Below, piece by piece: positions 10,706 to 21,352 of a DNA stretch of 64,000 nucleotides. The notes under the pieces are model-generated. The model did no database searches and was not told the DNA's origin. It worked only from the letters and a program-made list of their open reading frames with translations. The position numbers and the translations under genes were made by a program. Source of the stretch: Anastatus disparis (Eukaryota > Arthropoda > Insecta > Hymenoptera > Eupelmidae); the NCBI GenBank assembly GCA_017163975.1, contig JAFFSR010000301.1, positions 2,895,001 to 2,959,000 of the forward strand. Direction: 5' to 3'. Every line of letters starts with the position of its first letter. The first letter of the stretch is position 1.

Positions 10706-11816
10706 GTATGTAGTTACGTATCCCATTAAAAGAGCAAATGCTCCAACAGTAATCAAAAAATTGTTAGCTGACTATATACCAAAACATGGTAAACCAGATG
10801 CAATAATTACCGATGACGTTACCCAATTTATAGAAAAAAAATGGGAACAAACTTTAAAAGATGAAAACATTAAAATGTTACTCTCATCCATTCGTCATCC
10901 ACAAAGCAATATAGTGGAGCGAATTCACCGTGAGTCAGCAAGATTTTTCAGAACTTTGCTAACAGACACTCACAAAACATGGGCATCATACGTGCCAATG
11001 ATCCAGGAAATTATGAATTCGGTACATCAAGAAACTACAAGATGTACACCTCTTGAAATACATATCAATCAAAAGCCAAACAGATTTTAACATAAATATT
11101 TTAAAATATAAAAAAATGATGTCTGTTATAACAGAAAAGTTTATTTAGCAAAAGAAAATATGCACAATGATACAAAAAAACGTGCAAATAAACAAAATGC
11201 AAGAAAAAATCGTTATGAACTGAAAGCAAATGACAAAGTATTGGTCAAAACTTTAAATGTGTTGGACAATGAAAATAACAAGTTTTTTTCATATATATAA
11301 AGGTTCATATATCATAAAAAGTAAAATAGTAAGCGACACGTACTTGCTAATAACTGAAAAAAACGAAGAAAGAGGAAAATTTCATTTAAGTAACCTCAAA
11401 CCGTTTTTCGAAAATTAAATTCAAATTAATACAAAGAATAAACATACACACGCGAAACAAATATTAAGTGTAACAGAAAATGCGAAATTATAACACAAAT
11501 CAAAACAAAGAACACAATCAGACTTAGATCAACAGTCAGAAAGTCAACAACTACTCTTAAATTCTAAAAATTAGCAGTAGGAGTTTCTAATCAGATAAAC
11601 TACAAGTTTTCATTCTCATAAATTTTTTTTTCTTTAAAAAGTTATTAAAACTTTGAAAATATTAAACACAGTGTGAATAACAAATAGTAAATAAGTTGTA
11701 TACAGTTTTTTTAGTTATTATAAATTTTAAATTCAGTATAAGTTACATTTTTTTAAAGGAAAAAAGAAAAAATTTACAGAGTTAACTCTTACCCATATAA
11801 AAAGAAGGATAATTTC

Positions 11817-12131
11817 GTGACAAATCCTAAAAAGTTCAGGCACTGTGCCACAAGTCCTGACAGATATGTGAGCTGCAGACATTCAATAACACATGTAGAT
11901 GAGCAGAAAATTACACAAAGATTTATAGACATTATATGGGACGAGTCACTCAAAAAACAAATAAATTACGAAGACACAATGAGAACTTTCACTCAAGGAT
12001 TTATTCAAACAAGAAATTTTGAAATAGCAAAAGCTGGTGAAAAGTCATTAGCAAAAAACAAGACAAAAGACGCAAGAGTAGAAACAGAAACATCAGGATC
12101 AAATACGGCTGAAAAAAAAACAAAGTTATAG
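11817..12131 (+). CDS. Hypothetical 104-aa open frame downstream of Gypsy pol
   Basis: The frame has no ATG at its start (GTG) and is open upstream by some codons. It is Lys/Thr rich with a predicted helical middle and a charged C-terminus. No domain was recognised. The position after pol could mean a third ORF of the Gypsy element or the start of another element's gag; neither is supported by motifs. Confidence 0.25.
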   Translation: MTNPKKFRHCATSPDRYVSCRHSITHVDEQKITQRFIDIIWDESLKKQINYEDTMRTFTQGFIQTRNFEIAKAGEKSLAKNKTKDARVETETSGSNTAEKKTKL

Positions 12132-12257
12132 AAAAAATGTACATTACAGACGAACTACAAACTATAAAACAAGAAGAGGAAAAAAAACCAAGAAATACAC
12201 CTAATAACTTATGACACAAAGAGAGAAAAACTTATAATTACATACTGTCAAGAAAAT

Positions 12258-13711
12258 CCCTAGTAGCACAGAACGTTATTTCAAAGTTGAAAAAACGTAT
12301 AACGTCACACGTTAAAACGTTTGTTTGAAAAGGAAGAAGAATGTTTAAAAAACGTAAATTACACGTCGAAAATGTCCGTCTATTTTGTCATGTAATCATT
12401 GTAAAACGTATGCTAAACGTAGAAATAACGTTATGGAAGGCGCAAAGAAATCTTAGAAACATCGAATAAACGTTTATTAAACGTTTTTAAACAGAATAAG
12501 CATGATTATGAAAACTTATAACGTCTGTTATACGTTTTTTAGACGTTCCTAAAATTTTTACGACATTCTCTAAGTGATTTTTAAAACATGTAAAATACGT
12601 TTCTAATATGTTTTCATATAATTTAGAATTACCTTCATATTAATTTTTATACTTTTTTAAACATTTATAAAACGTATTTACATTCTTAAAATAAACTGGC
12701 TACTGAAATTGTTATATGTTCATTATACGTATATAAAACGTTTTTATATTCTTAATTTGTTCGTAAAAATTATTATACGTTCATTATTCGTTTATGAAAC
12801 AGCTAAATATTTATTACCAAGGCCTATTTTCATACATTTTTATACGCTTATAGAACGTTCACTAAATTATTATTAAAACTTTTTATCCTAGTATTTATAT
12901 CTTTATTGTACGTTTATAAAACATTTACAAGCTGTAAGATAAGTAAAACGTGTATAAACAATACAAAAAAAATTACAGAAGTTTATAATAAAAATATTGG
13001 TATTTTGTACTCTTTATTCGATGTGATTTTACAATGTAACTCAATAATAATCCTTTTTATGGTTAATTTTTATTTTATACGATTAAATTATTCTGTTACA
13101 GATAGGCTTCATTTTAAATGTGATTGTCTTAACAAATTTTTTTACAAATATGTTTTACTTCAAAAATATTAGTTAGTACATAAAAACATATTATTTAAAA
13201 AGAATTAAGATAGAATATTGTATTAAATTTATTACGACTTATTTATAAAGGTGTTTTCACACAGTAGGTGTATATCAAAGGAAAAACTCCATAATGATTA
13301 TTGAAAAGTAATTTGATAACTTTAGCAAAAATACATATTGCCTAGAAAATTCAAATAAATATTTAGTACAACTATCGACAATTGCAATATTTATAATTTG
13401 CGAATCTATCGGTCGAGAATACAAACTTTTAACGGTGGAGAATTTTTTTCCTAATATGCTAATGCTACCATCATTATTTTCAATAAAATTTAAACATTGT
13501 ATGTAATTTCCATTGTTAAGAAGTACTCAGTTATTTCTATTATCGTGACAATTAAGTTACAATACATTTCTTCTTAATACTAAAAACTAACATGATTAAT
13601 ACGAATTTGATAACAATGGACCATTACAATATCTCGTTTCTAGTACGAATCGCTCATTTTTTGTATTTACTATAAATTCTTCCGCATAATGTTTTTTCGT
13701 CAAACGGCCCC
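12258..13711 (-). mobile_element. EnSpm/CACTA element copy 1, 3' part with TIR and subterminal repeats
   Basis: Read on the minus strand, this is the end of a CACTA-type element. It contains remnants of the C-terminal coding region (13250-13711), then an AT-rich stretch, then subterminal AACGTTTATAAAACG-like repeats, and ends at CCCTAGTAGCACAGAACG (12258 on the plus strand), close to a CACTA-type terminus. The same segment occurs inverted at 38096-39805. Its upstream part lies at 17684-17945, beyond a ~4-kb insertion. Confidence 0.75.
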
Positions 13712-13899
13712 ACATAGCATGAAATAAAACAGTGAAACATTTCAAAATCTTTCAGTGAAAGATTTCTTAGAAATATTTCATAAATATTGTTGAAATATTT
13801 TGTAGCAAGGTATAACGAACGAATAAAAAATCTTTTAATGAAATCTTTCAGCAACATTACAGTAATATTATATTGATATATTTTATGAAACCTCGATGA

Positions 13900-14860
13900 A
13901 AACAATATTTCATAAATCTTTCAACAATATTTTTCTGCATGATTATTAGTTTACTTATATTACAATGAAAGATTGCTGAAAGTTTTCAAAGAAAGTTTTC
14001 ACGAAACATGATTGAAAGATTTATGAAAGATTTCTCACAGGCGTTCTCCTAGCTGTACCTCGAAAACTTCACGCGATCTTTAACAAATCTTTTATGCAAT
14101 ATTGCAAAGAAATATATTAGCGATCTTACAGAGAAGGCTTCACGGAATATTTCATAAATCTTTCAACAATATTTAACTGCAAGATTTTTGGTTTACTTAC
14201 ACTGCGATGAAAGATTGTTGGAAGCTTTCATTGAAATCTTTCAGAAAACATGTTTGAAAGATTTATGCAAAATTTCTCCCATACGTTTTCTCTACTGTAC
14301 CTCGAAACCTTCACGCAATCTTTTATAAATCCTTAATATAATATTGCAACGAAACGTAGTAGCAATCTCACAAAGACGGTTTCACGAAATATTTCATGAA
14401 ATCTTTCAACAATATTTCTCTGCAAGATTTATGGTTTACTTAGACTGCGATGAAAGATTGTTGGAAGCTTTCATCGAAATCTTTCAGGAAACATAATTGA
14501 AAGATTTATGAAAGATTGCTCCTGAGCGTTCTCCATGCTGTTCCCAAAAATCTTGACGCAATATTTCATAAATCTTTCATGTAATATTGCAAGGAAATAT
14601 AGTAGTAATCTCTCAAAGAGAGCTTCATGGAATATTTTATAAAATCTTTCAACAATATTTCTCTGCGAGATTTTTTTTTCACTTAGACTACAACGAAAGA
14701 TTGTTGGAGTTGGAAGCTTTCATAGAAATTTTTAAGGAAACCTGTTTGAAAGATTTATAAAAGATTTTCCTCCAGTGTTCTCCATGCTTCGGCCAAAAAC
14801 CTTCACACTATCTTTCATAAATCTTACTATTTATCTTATAGTATCTTCACACTATCTTTC
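13900..14860. repeat. Imperfect tandem repeats, period about 240 bp
   Basis: The phrase tcataaatctttcaacaatatt recurs near 13909, 14151, 14390 and 14637. Each unit also carries a gttctcc..ctgt block and a ttcacg block in the same order. About four units are present. Confidence 0.7.
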
Positions 14861-14869
14861 ATAAAAGAT

Positions 14870-16130
14870 TTTTAAAACTGTGGTAATTTTGCAATGAAAA
14901 ATTGTAGAAATCTTTTATAAATATTTTCTTGAAATATTACCGTCAATGTTGCTAAAATCTTTCATAAATCTTTCATGAAAGATTTTTGTAACTCTGATAA
15001 TCTTGCAATGAAAGATTGCAGAAATATTTCATAAATATTTTCTTGAAATATTACTGTAAATATTGCTGAAATCTTTCATAAATCTTTCATGAAAGATTTT
15101 TAAAACTGTGATAATCTTACAATGAAAGATTGTGGAAATCTTTAATAAATATTTTCTTGAAATGTTACCGTAAATATTGCTGAAATCTTTCATAAATCTT
15201 TCATGAAAGATTTTTGTAACTCTGATAATCTTGCAATGAAAAATTGTAGAAATATTTAAGAAATATTTTCTTGAAATATTAATGTAAATATTGCTGAAAT
15301 CTTTCATAAATCTTTCATGAAAGATTTTTATAACGGTGATAATCTTACAATGAAAGATTGTGAAAATCTTTAATAAATATTTTCTTGAAATATTACCGTC
15401 AATATTGCTGAAATCTTTCATAAATCTTTCATAAAAGATTTTTAAAACAGTGATAATCTTGCAATGAAAGATTGTGGAAATCTTTAATAAATATTTTCTT
15501 GAAATATTACCGTAAATATTGCTGAAATCTTTCATAAATCTTTCATGAAAGATTTTTGTAACTCTGATAATCTTGCAATGAAAGATTGTAGAAATATCTT
15601 AGAAATGTTTTCCCGAAATATTACTGTTGATATTGCTGAAATCTTTCATAAATCTTTCATAAAAGATTTTTAAAACAGTGATAATCTTGCAATGAAAGGT
15701 TGTGGAAATCTTTAATAAATATTTTCTTGAAATATTACCGTAAATATTGCTGAAATCTTTCATAAATCTTTCATGAAAGATTTTTATAACGGTGATAATC
15801 TTACAATGAAAGATTGTGAAAATCTTTAGTAAATATTTTCTTGAAATATTACCGTCAATATTGCTGAAATCTTTCATAAATCTTTCATGAAAGATTTTTA
15901 AAACAGTGATAATCTTGCAATGAAAGATTGTGGAAATCTTTAATAAATATTTTCTTGAAATATTACCGTAAATATTGCTGAAATCTTTCATAAATCTTTC
16001 ATGAAAGATTTTTGTAACTCTGATAATCTTGCAATGAAAGATTGTAGAAATATCTTAGAAATGTTTTCCCGAAATATTACTGTTGATATTGCTGAAATCT
16101 TTCATAAATCTTTCATGAAAGATTTCTATG
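14870..16130. repeat. 114-bp tandem repeat array, about 11 units
   Basis: The phrase gctgaaatctttcataaatc recurs about every 114-115 bp from 14951 to 16095, followed each time by ctttcatgaaagattt, a variable a/g-ctgataatcttgcaatgaaag block and tattttcttgaaatatta. The inner palindrome tttcatgaaa is kept in nearly all units. Confidence 0.9.
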
Positions 16131-16274
16131 ATAGTTACAATATTGCAATGAAAGATTTATTTGATTGCTTAAATCTGGCCACGATATATTGTGTAAATAT
16201 TTATTCGAAATGATTTAGAAATCTTGTTAAAATATTTCAGAAATCTTTCAATTAAATATTTTTAGGAGTTATTT

Positions 16275-16790
16275 TTCTGCAACGATTGAGTTTCCTAATC
16301 ATGCCAATAGGAGGACGCGCGTCCAATGCGCGTTTTGTCCCCAAGTGGTAAGAGGATAGCTGACTCACTATATAAGGCAAAAGGTTTGATTAGTGCATAC
16401 GTGCGCAGCGCTTATCTTATCCAATATAAATGCGACTTTATAAGTGGATGTAAAATTATGTATGCGCACTGATAGAAGTCTTAGCGGACTGCCTGCTAAG
16501 AGGGGAGGTGTGCAGTCCGCTCATACTCAGCGGTAAACAGCAAGAGAAATGTTGGCGTTTTGAATCCCAACGAGTTGCGCGCGCACGGTCGGTTGATATC
16601 AGTTGGCTTTCAAAACGACAACACTTTATTTCTATTCACCAAAAGTTTTCAAGCGTACTGCGCACGCTTGTAGCATACTGCGCACTCACACTTCGGCATG
16701 CAGTATACAAAAAGTTCTTTCAGTGCGGATATGTATTTCATGTAGAAGTATAATGAATCAAAATATAATATAGTATCATGTAAATAAAAA
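16275..16790. other. Unique GC-richer block inside the repeat element
   Basis: This part does not share the TTTCAT repeats. It has a hairpin ggacgcgcgtcc, the phrase gactcactatataaggc resembling a TATA box, several GCGC/TGCGCA motifs, and ends near an A-rich tatcatgtaaataaaaac. It could be a captured promoter, an LTR fragment or a SINE-like sequence; no ORF with recognisable similarity was found. Confidence 0.4.
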
Positions 16791-16805
16791 CTATAATTAT
16801 TGTGA

Positions 16806-16890
<85 letters not shown>
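16806..16890. repeat. (GT)n microsatellite
   Basis: About 40 TG units follow tatgtgtg and end at gtatgttatatc. Confidence 0.95.
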
Positions 16891-16893
<3 letters not shown>

Positions 16894-17683
16894 TATATCG
16901 ATATCACTGAAAGATTGTAAAAATGAAAGATTTCTATGACGTTAATAATCTTGCAATGAAAGATTGTAGAAATCTTTTAAAAAGATTTCCTTGAAATATT
17001 GCTGAAATCTTTCATTAATCTTTCATGAAAGATTTATTTGATTGTTTAAATATTGCTTCGAAATATTGCATAAATATTTCCTAAATATTTATTTAAAATA
17101 TTTTAAATTTCAACAACATTTTTGTTTAAAACTTTTCACAAAAGGCTAATGAAAGATTTTATCGATATGTACAGTAAATATATTTCTGAAAGAAAGGAGA
17201 AATATTTCATAAATCTTTCATGAAAGATTTCTATACTGGTGATAATCTTGCAATGAAATATGGCATTAATCTTTTAGAAAGATTTCCTTGAAATATTTTC
17301 GCAAATATTGTTGAAATATTTCATAAATCTTTCATGAAAGATTTTTAAAACTGTGATAATCTTGCAATGAAAGATTGTAGAAATCTTTCATAAATATTTT
17401 CTTGAAATGTTACCGTAAATATTGCTGAAATCTTTCATAAATCTTTCATGAAAGATTTATTTGATTGTTTAAATATTGCTTCGAAATATTGCATAAATAT
17501 TTCTTAAATATTTATTTGAAATATTTTAGAAAATCTTGTTGAAATCTTTCAGAAAACTTTCATTGAAATATTTATTTGCAGGTGGACATAGCGGGCTTTT
17601 AACAATCTTTCATCGAAAGATGTTTGAAATCTTTTATTCATTCTTTGCAAATATTTCTGAAAGCTTTCATAAATATTTCATGC

Positions 17684-17945
17684 TATGCGGACAATTCGCG
17701 CAAGAGGTTTGTTATCTTTTTTCACCAATCTTTTGATTTTGACAATAAATTTTTTCAAACCAAAAGCACTAAAGTTACCTAAAGCAGTAATGTTTTTAAC
17801 ATCTTCTCCTAGACACGATAAGCAGTCAACTTTAAAAGTAAAATTTTTTTTATCGCACAGTATTTTCCGTACAAACAAGCATAATTTTAATCCATACAAA
17901 TTTTTCTATAAATATGATTTATTTTGAAAGTATTGGTTTCATAAA
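17684..17945 (-). pseudogene. EnSpm copy 1, transposase fragment upstream of the insertion
   Basis: The minus-strand frame (17899-17690) has EDVKNITALGNFSAF and KRLVKKDNKPLARIVR. This matches the segment DVKNFGALDNFSAF..KKLVRTGDKPLALIARR in copy 2 (about 18650-18520). The frame then runs into the ~4-kb element; the remainder of copy 1 lies at 13711-12258. It is a relic. Confidence 0.75.
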
Positions 17946-20357
17946 AAATTATATTATTCATGAAGTACAAACATAGAATATTTTATTAAGTTTTTTGCGA
18001 ATTATTTATTAAGATATTTTCTCACAGTAGGTGTGCATCATAGGAAAAAGTACATAATTATTGTTAAAAGGTATTTTTATAGCTTTAGCAAAAATGCATT
18101 CGCTAGAAAATTCGAATAAATATTTAGTACAACTATCGACAATTGCAATATTTATAATTTGCGAATCTATCGGTCGAGAATACAAACTTTTAACGGTGGA
18201 GAATTTTTTTCCTAATATGCTAATGCTACCATCATTATTTTCAATAAAATTTAAACATTGTATGTAATTTCCATTGTTAAGAAGTACACAGTTATTTCTA
18301 TCATTGTGACAATTAAGAAACAATACATTTTTTTTTGAGTACTAAAAACTGACGGGAGTAACAAGAATTTGATAACAATGGACCGCCATAATGCCTCCTC
18401 TCTAATACCCCTATTAAAAAAAAACACGTGTTTTTTTGCACGTGAAAAAAACACGTGTTTTTTTTTAATAGGGACGAATCGCTCATTTTTTTCACTTGTT
18501 ATAAATTCTTTTGCACAACATTTTTCCGTTAAACGGCGGGCAATTAGCGCAAGAGGTTTTGTCACCAGTTCTTACTAATTTTTTAGTTTTGCCAATAAAA
18601 TTTTCAAAACGGAAAGCACTAAAATTATCTAAAGCCCCAAAGTTTTTAACATCTACTACTAGATGTAATAAGCAGTAAAACTAAAAGTAACGTTTTTTTT
18701 ACCGTACACAATTTCAAAATCTTGTAGAAATTTTTGTAATAAGTCATCGGCTGGATTTAAATATTCTGCATTTTTACATAGGGCAGGATTAACTAAAATA
18801 GTTATTGCAATATGCAATAGTAAAAAATGTTCATATAAATCTTGTCTTACTATATTTAAAAAGACGACAAGTGTAGAATATAATAAACATTGTCGTAACT
18901 CATGGGCTCTCTAAAGTCTTCGAGCATTTTTTAATTTACGAGGCTTCCGGCTAAAATCTGAAGGCATAAATTTTCCTATATTCACAAGCCTATCAGAGAT
19001 GTTTGTACGCTCATTCATAGATAATTTATATTTAGGAGAACCATCAACCCATAATTCTATTACTTTGAGCATTACACCCAAACAAACTAAGTGCATGTAA
19101 TCGAACACGACATTTGTAACACATCCAAAATTCGGAATATCATATAAAATTGTTCGTTTTTGTTGATAACCATCATTCAAATTATCATTAGCAAAAGCAA
19201 AATTTTTAAATCCTTCATCACTTCTTAAATTTTGATTTGCACCTGGAAAACAAATTTTACCATCATATGACCCTTTTATGCAACATTTTGTGCAGCTCCA
19301 ATACCCTGTATGATATTTAGTACATAAAATGTATGCCTTTGCAGGTGCATCACACACGAGAGACAGAATTTTAATTTTATAGTGTTTGTTGCAATATTTG
19401 ATTCCGTTTTTAACTGATTGTATGATTTCTTGAACGGACATTTTTAATAATTCATTAGGGTCAGACGATTTGTTTTCACCGTGGTATATCCCAATTACTT
19501 CAACATTTTTTAACTGTGTTTCCGAGCAAGAAATTATCTATAATCCTTTTTTGGATGTTTTTGCAACAGGGGCGCCCGTCTATACTGATGATCACATTTG
19601 TTTCATCTGTACTAATATTTTTTTCTAACATTGCTGCTACAAAGGTTGATATCGCATGGTTAAAGCAATGGTGATAATAATATCCTGAATCCATTCTAAT
19701 TACTTCTGCATTCCTTGGGGTGATTAACAAAGTGCGGGCATCCTTTGGAAATAAGGTATCAGTATTTTTTCTTAAAATGATCAATAGATCATTAATGGCA
19801 GAGTGTGAAAGTATGTGGATGTAGTTAGCACTCCATTCTCTTATTTCCTTGATAAATGCAGTATCTTTGTTTATTTTTTCGTTTAAAATATTAGACTTCG
19901 AATCTTGCGAATAATCATACTTGCTCTCAGAATCAATACAAGATTAAACATCATTGTTGTTTTGTAAACAATTGATTGAATAGCCAAAGTCATTGCAATT
20001 TTCATATTGTATACTGGTATCATTAATGATTTCGTTTTTTTTCTCTTCTTTACAACTGATATCATTATCATTGTTACCTGTCATTTGAGTATAATTGGTA
20101 TTTTTTTGATTATTTTGAGATGATTCCAAGTCACTATTTATCTTATACAACATTGTAATATCATTAATTGTTTTTATATCATTAGACAATCCATTTTCTA
20201 CAATAGTTTCCATATGATACGATTGATTTCTATTTACTAAATTTTCTAAATGACTGAACTTATTTTTTATTTTTTGAAAAATCAATGATTTTTTTGAAGC
20301 AATTTGGCGTCGAATATGTCTTTCTGAGTAAGGGAATCCATAAGGTTTTCTATTCAT
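17946..20357 (-). pseudogene. EnSpm/CACTA transposase, copy 2, nearly full length but broken
   Basis: Read from 20357 down: an N-terminal start MNRKPYGFPYSERHIRRQ; a frame with FPKDARTLLITPRNAEV, GYYYHHCF and the acidic motif IISIDGRPCCKN (19784-19500); the core with SLVCDAPAKAY, a CTKC pair, and FDYMHLVCLGVMLKVIELW (19441-18911); the segment GALDNFSAF..GDKPLALIARR (about 18650-18520); and a C-terminal tail ending NNYVLFPMMHTY (18323-18009). These landmarks fit the animal CACTA (Tnp_2-like) transposases that cut and paste the element. An in-frame stop at 19944, frameshifts near 19480 and 18900-18660, and a 65-bp palindrome at 18409 inactivate it. No 5' TIR was found above 20357. Confidence 0.8.
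18409..18473. mobile_element. 65-bp palindromic insertion in EnSpm copy 2
   Basis: The sequence starts CCCTATTAAAAAAAAACACG and ends with its inverse complement, with an inner cacgtg..cacgtg arrangement. The related copies at about 13635 and 38106 lack it (gtacgaatcgctc in copy 1), giving an empty site. The outer CCCTRTTAAAAAAA motif is shared with 34980-35041 and the ends of 8929-9970. Confidence 0.75.
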
Positions 20358-21350
20358 GTTTGAAATTTTAATCTTTTACTTCTTTTTATGCAAAAATAAT
20401 TCACACCTTCAATCTAAACGAAGTAAAATTATAAAAAATGGTAATTAGTTTTACTGTTAAAAAAATGTTTTTTAAAATAAAAAATTCATTATATGATAAA
20501 TGATAAACAAATATTAGCTCCATCAATGATTGTGTTAGAATTTTTATACTATATTAAAAAAATCAGAAATTTAATATAAGGCTATTAAAATTCGTATAAT
20601 AAAATAAACATGAGTAGTTTTGAACTAATTCTAAATATTTTTATTCTTAGTCTAATTCATTCCACTGTATAAATAAATTCATTCTAACGAATAAATATAC
20701 ATGGTATATACCCAACACTAAATCATCAAATAATAAATATTTTTAAAACTAGAAATCATTAGTTGAGTAACTAGGAAATCAAGATCATTTCGTACCTTGC
20801 ATCTATTTATTCTTTCTCGTAAATAATAGTTAATTTGGCTGAGCTGTCAAAGTAAACTGCATTTGAGAAATATTGAGCACGTATTAACAGAATTGCAATG
20901 AGCTGTAGTAAACGATGCACCGGTTTTAGCAATATCTCAAATGTTCTCCATCCTACCACTTATTCTCTTCAGAGAGTCAAAAAGACCCAGATAAACCAAA
21001 CATCATTACTCAAGTCCTGAATTATTAGTTTTTAATTTCCAGAAAGTTGAGCTCCTTTGGCAGATTCATAAATTTTTAACTTTTAGAATACCATAAAATT
21101 AAGGAAACTGAATAAAAACATGAAATTTTATATAAAATTATAATGATAAAATATTATTTTCTTAGATATATTGTGTAAAAATATATTGTAATATTAATTA
21201 TATAATAACTTCTATACATCTTGATGTATTTTGTGCTTATACATATATTAATTTTTAAGTATATCTGACAAGATGAATAACTTGTTTTTAAAATATGTAG
21301 GTTTTTAAACTACTGTAATCACTAAAAAAATTTAATTTTGTGTAATATCA
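20358..21350. other. AT-rich stretch upstream of EnSpm copy 2
   Basis: No gene was recognised. It may contain the element's 5' UTR and lost 5' terminus. An imperfect hairpin (atttgagaaatattg / caatatctcaaat) lies at about 20863-20943. Confidence 0.4.
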
Positions 21351-21352
21351 TA

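Larger units (their letters stand above)
6248..11416 (+). mobile_element. Decayed Gypsy-type LTR retrotransposon pol with several nested insertions
   Basis: Protease tail, reverse transcriptase, RNase H, integrase zinc region, integrase core and integrase C-terminus appear in this order on the plus strand, the Ty3/Gypsy order. Five insertions interrupt it: a 151-bp and a 308-bp TTAA element, a ~123-bp TIR element, a 1042-bp TA-flanked foldback and a 628-bp solo LTR. Several stops (for example TGA at 7007-7009) and frameshifts also break it. Flanking LTRs were not identified. Confidence 0.85.
8175..11416 (+). pseudogene. pol: Gypsy integrase, split by three insertions
   Basis: Pieces of one integrase follow each other. 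The linker is at 8253-8423. The zinc region at 8740-8928 has HEVYGH and ICQKTK, where the first cysteine of the CxxC pair is replaced by Tyr. The first catalytic Asp is in MLSIDFYGPLP (9988-10020), the second in IITDDVTQF (about 10803-10830) and the Glu in NIVERIHRE (about 10906-10932). The C-terminal region ends ERGKFHLSNLKPFFEN with a stop at 11416. Insertions at 8424-8731, 8929-9970 and 10078-10705 separate the pieces, and frameshifts occur after 11090. Integrase would insert the cDNA into the genome; this copy is dead. Confidence 0.8.
13712..17683. mobile_element. About 4-kb insertion composed of nested tandem repeats
   Basis: The insertion separates two parts of one EnSpm copy. Its ends are inverted repeats (CATAGCATGAAAT at about 13714 and ATTTCATGCTATG at about 17668-17680). 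The body is built of variants of TTTCATAAATCTTTCATGAAAGATTT. Two period classes are visible: about 240 bp (13.9-14.86 kb) and 114 bp (14.87-16.13 kb). A unique GC-richer block lies at 16275-16790, then a (GT)n tract, then more repeats. The target duplication is not resolved. The open frames of 130-168 residues on its minus strand are by-products of the 114-bp (38-codon) period. Confidence 0.7.

Noticed and set aside
12906..13172. 88-codon frame, nearly identical to 39189-38899
   Set aside because: It lies in the AT-rich 3' region of EnSpm copies 1 and 3, which are similar along their whole length, so the shared frame is expected.
15029..15991. Two long minus-strand frames (168 and 130 codons) with a 38-residue repeat
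   Set aside because: They arise from the 114-bp DNA period, have no flanking gene structure, and the same DNA is part of an insertion.
13712..16130. CRISPR-like array
   Set aside because: Units are contiguous tandem repeats without unique spacers, in an insect-type genome.
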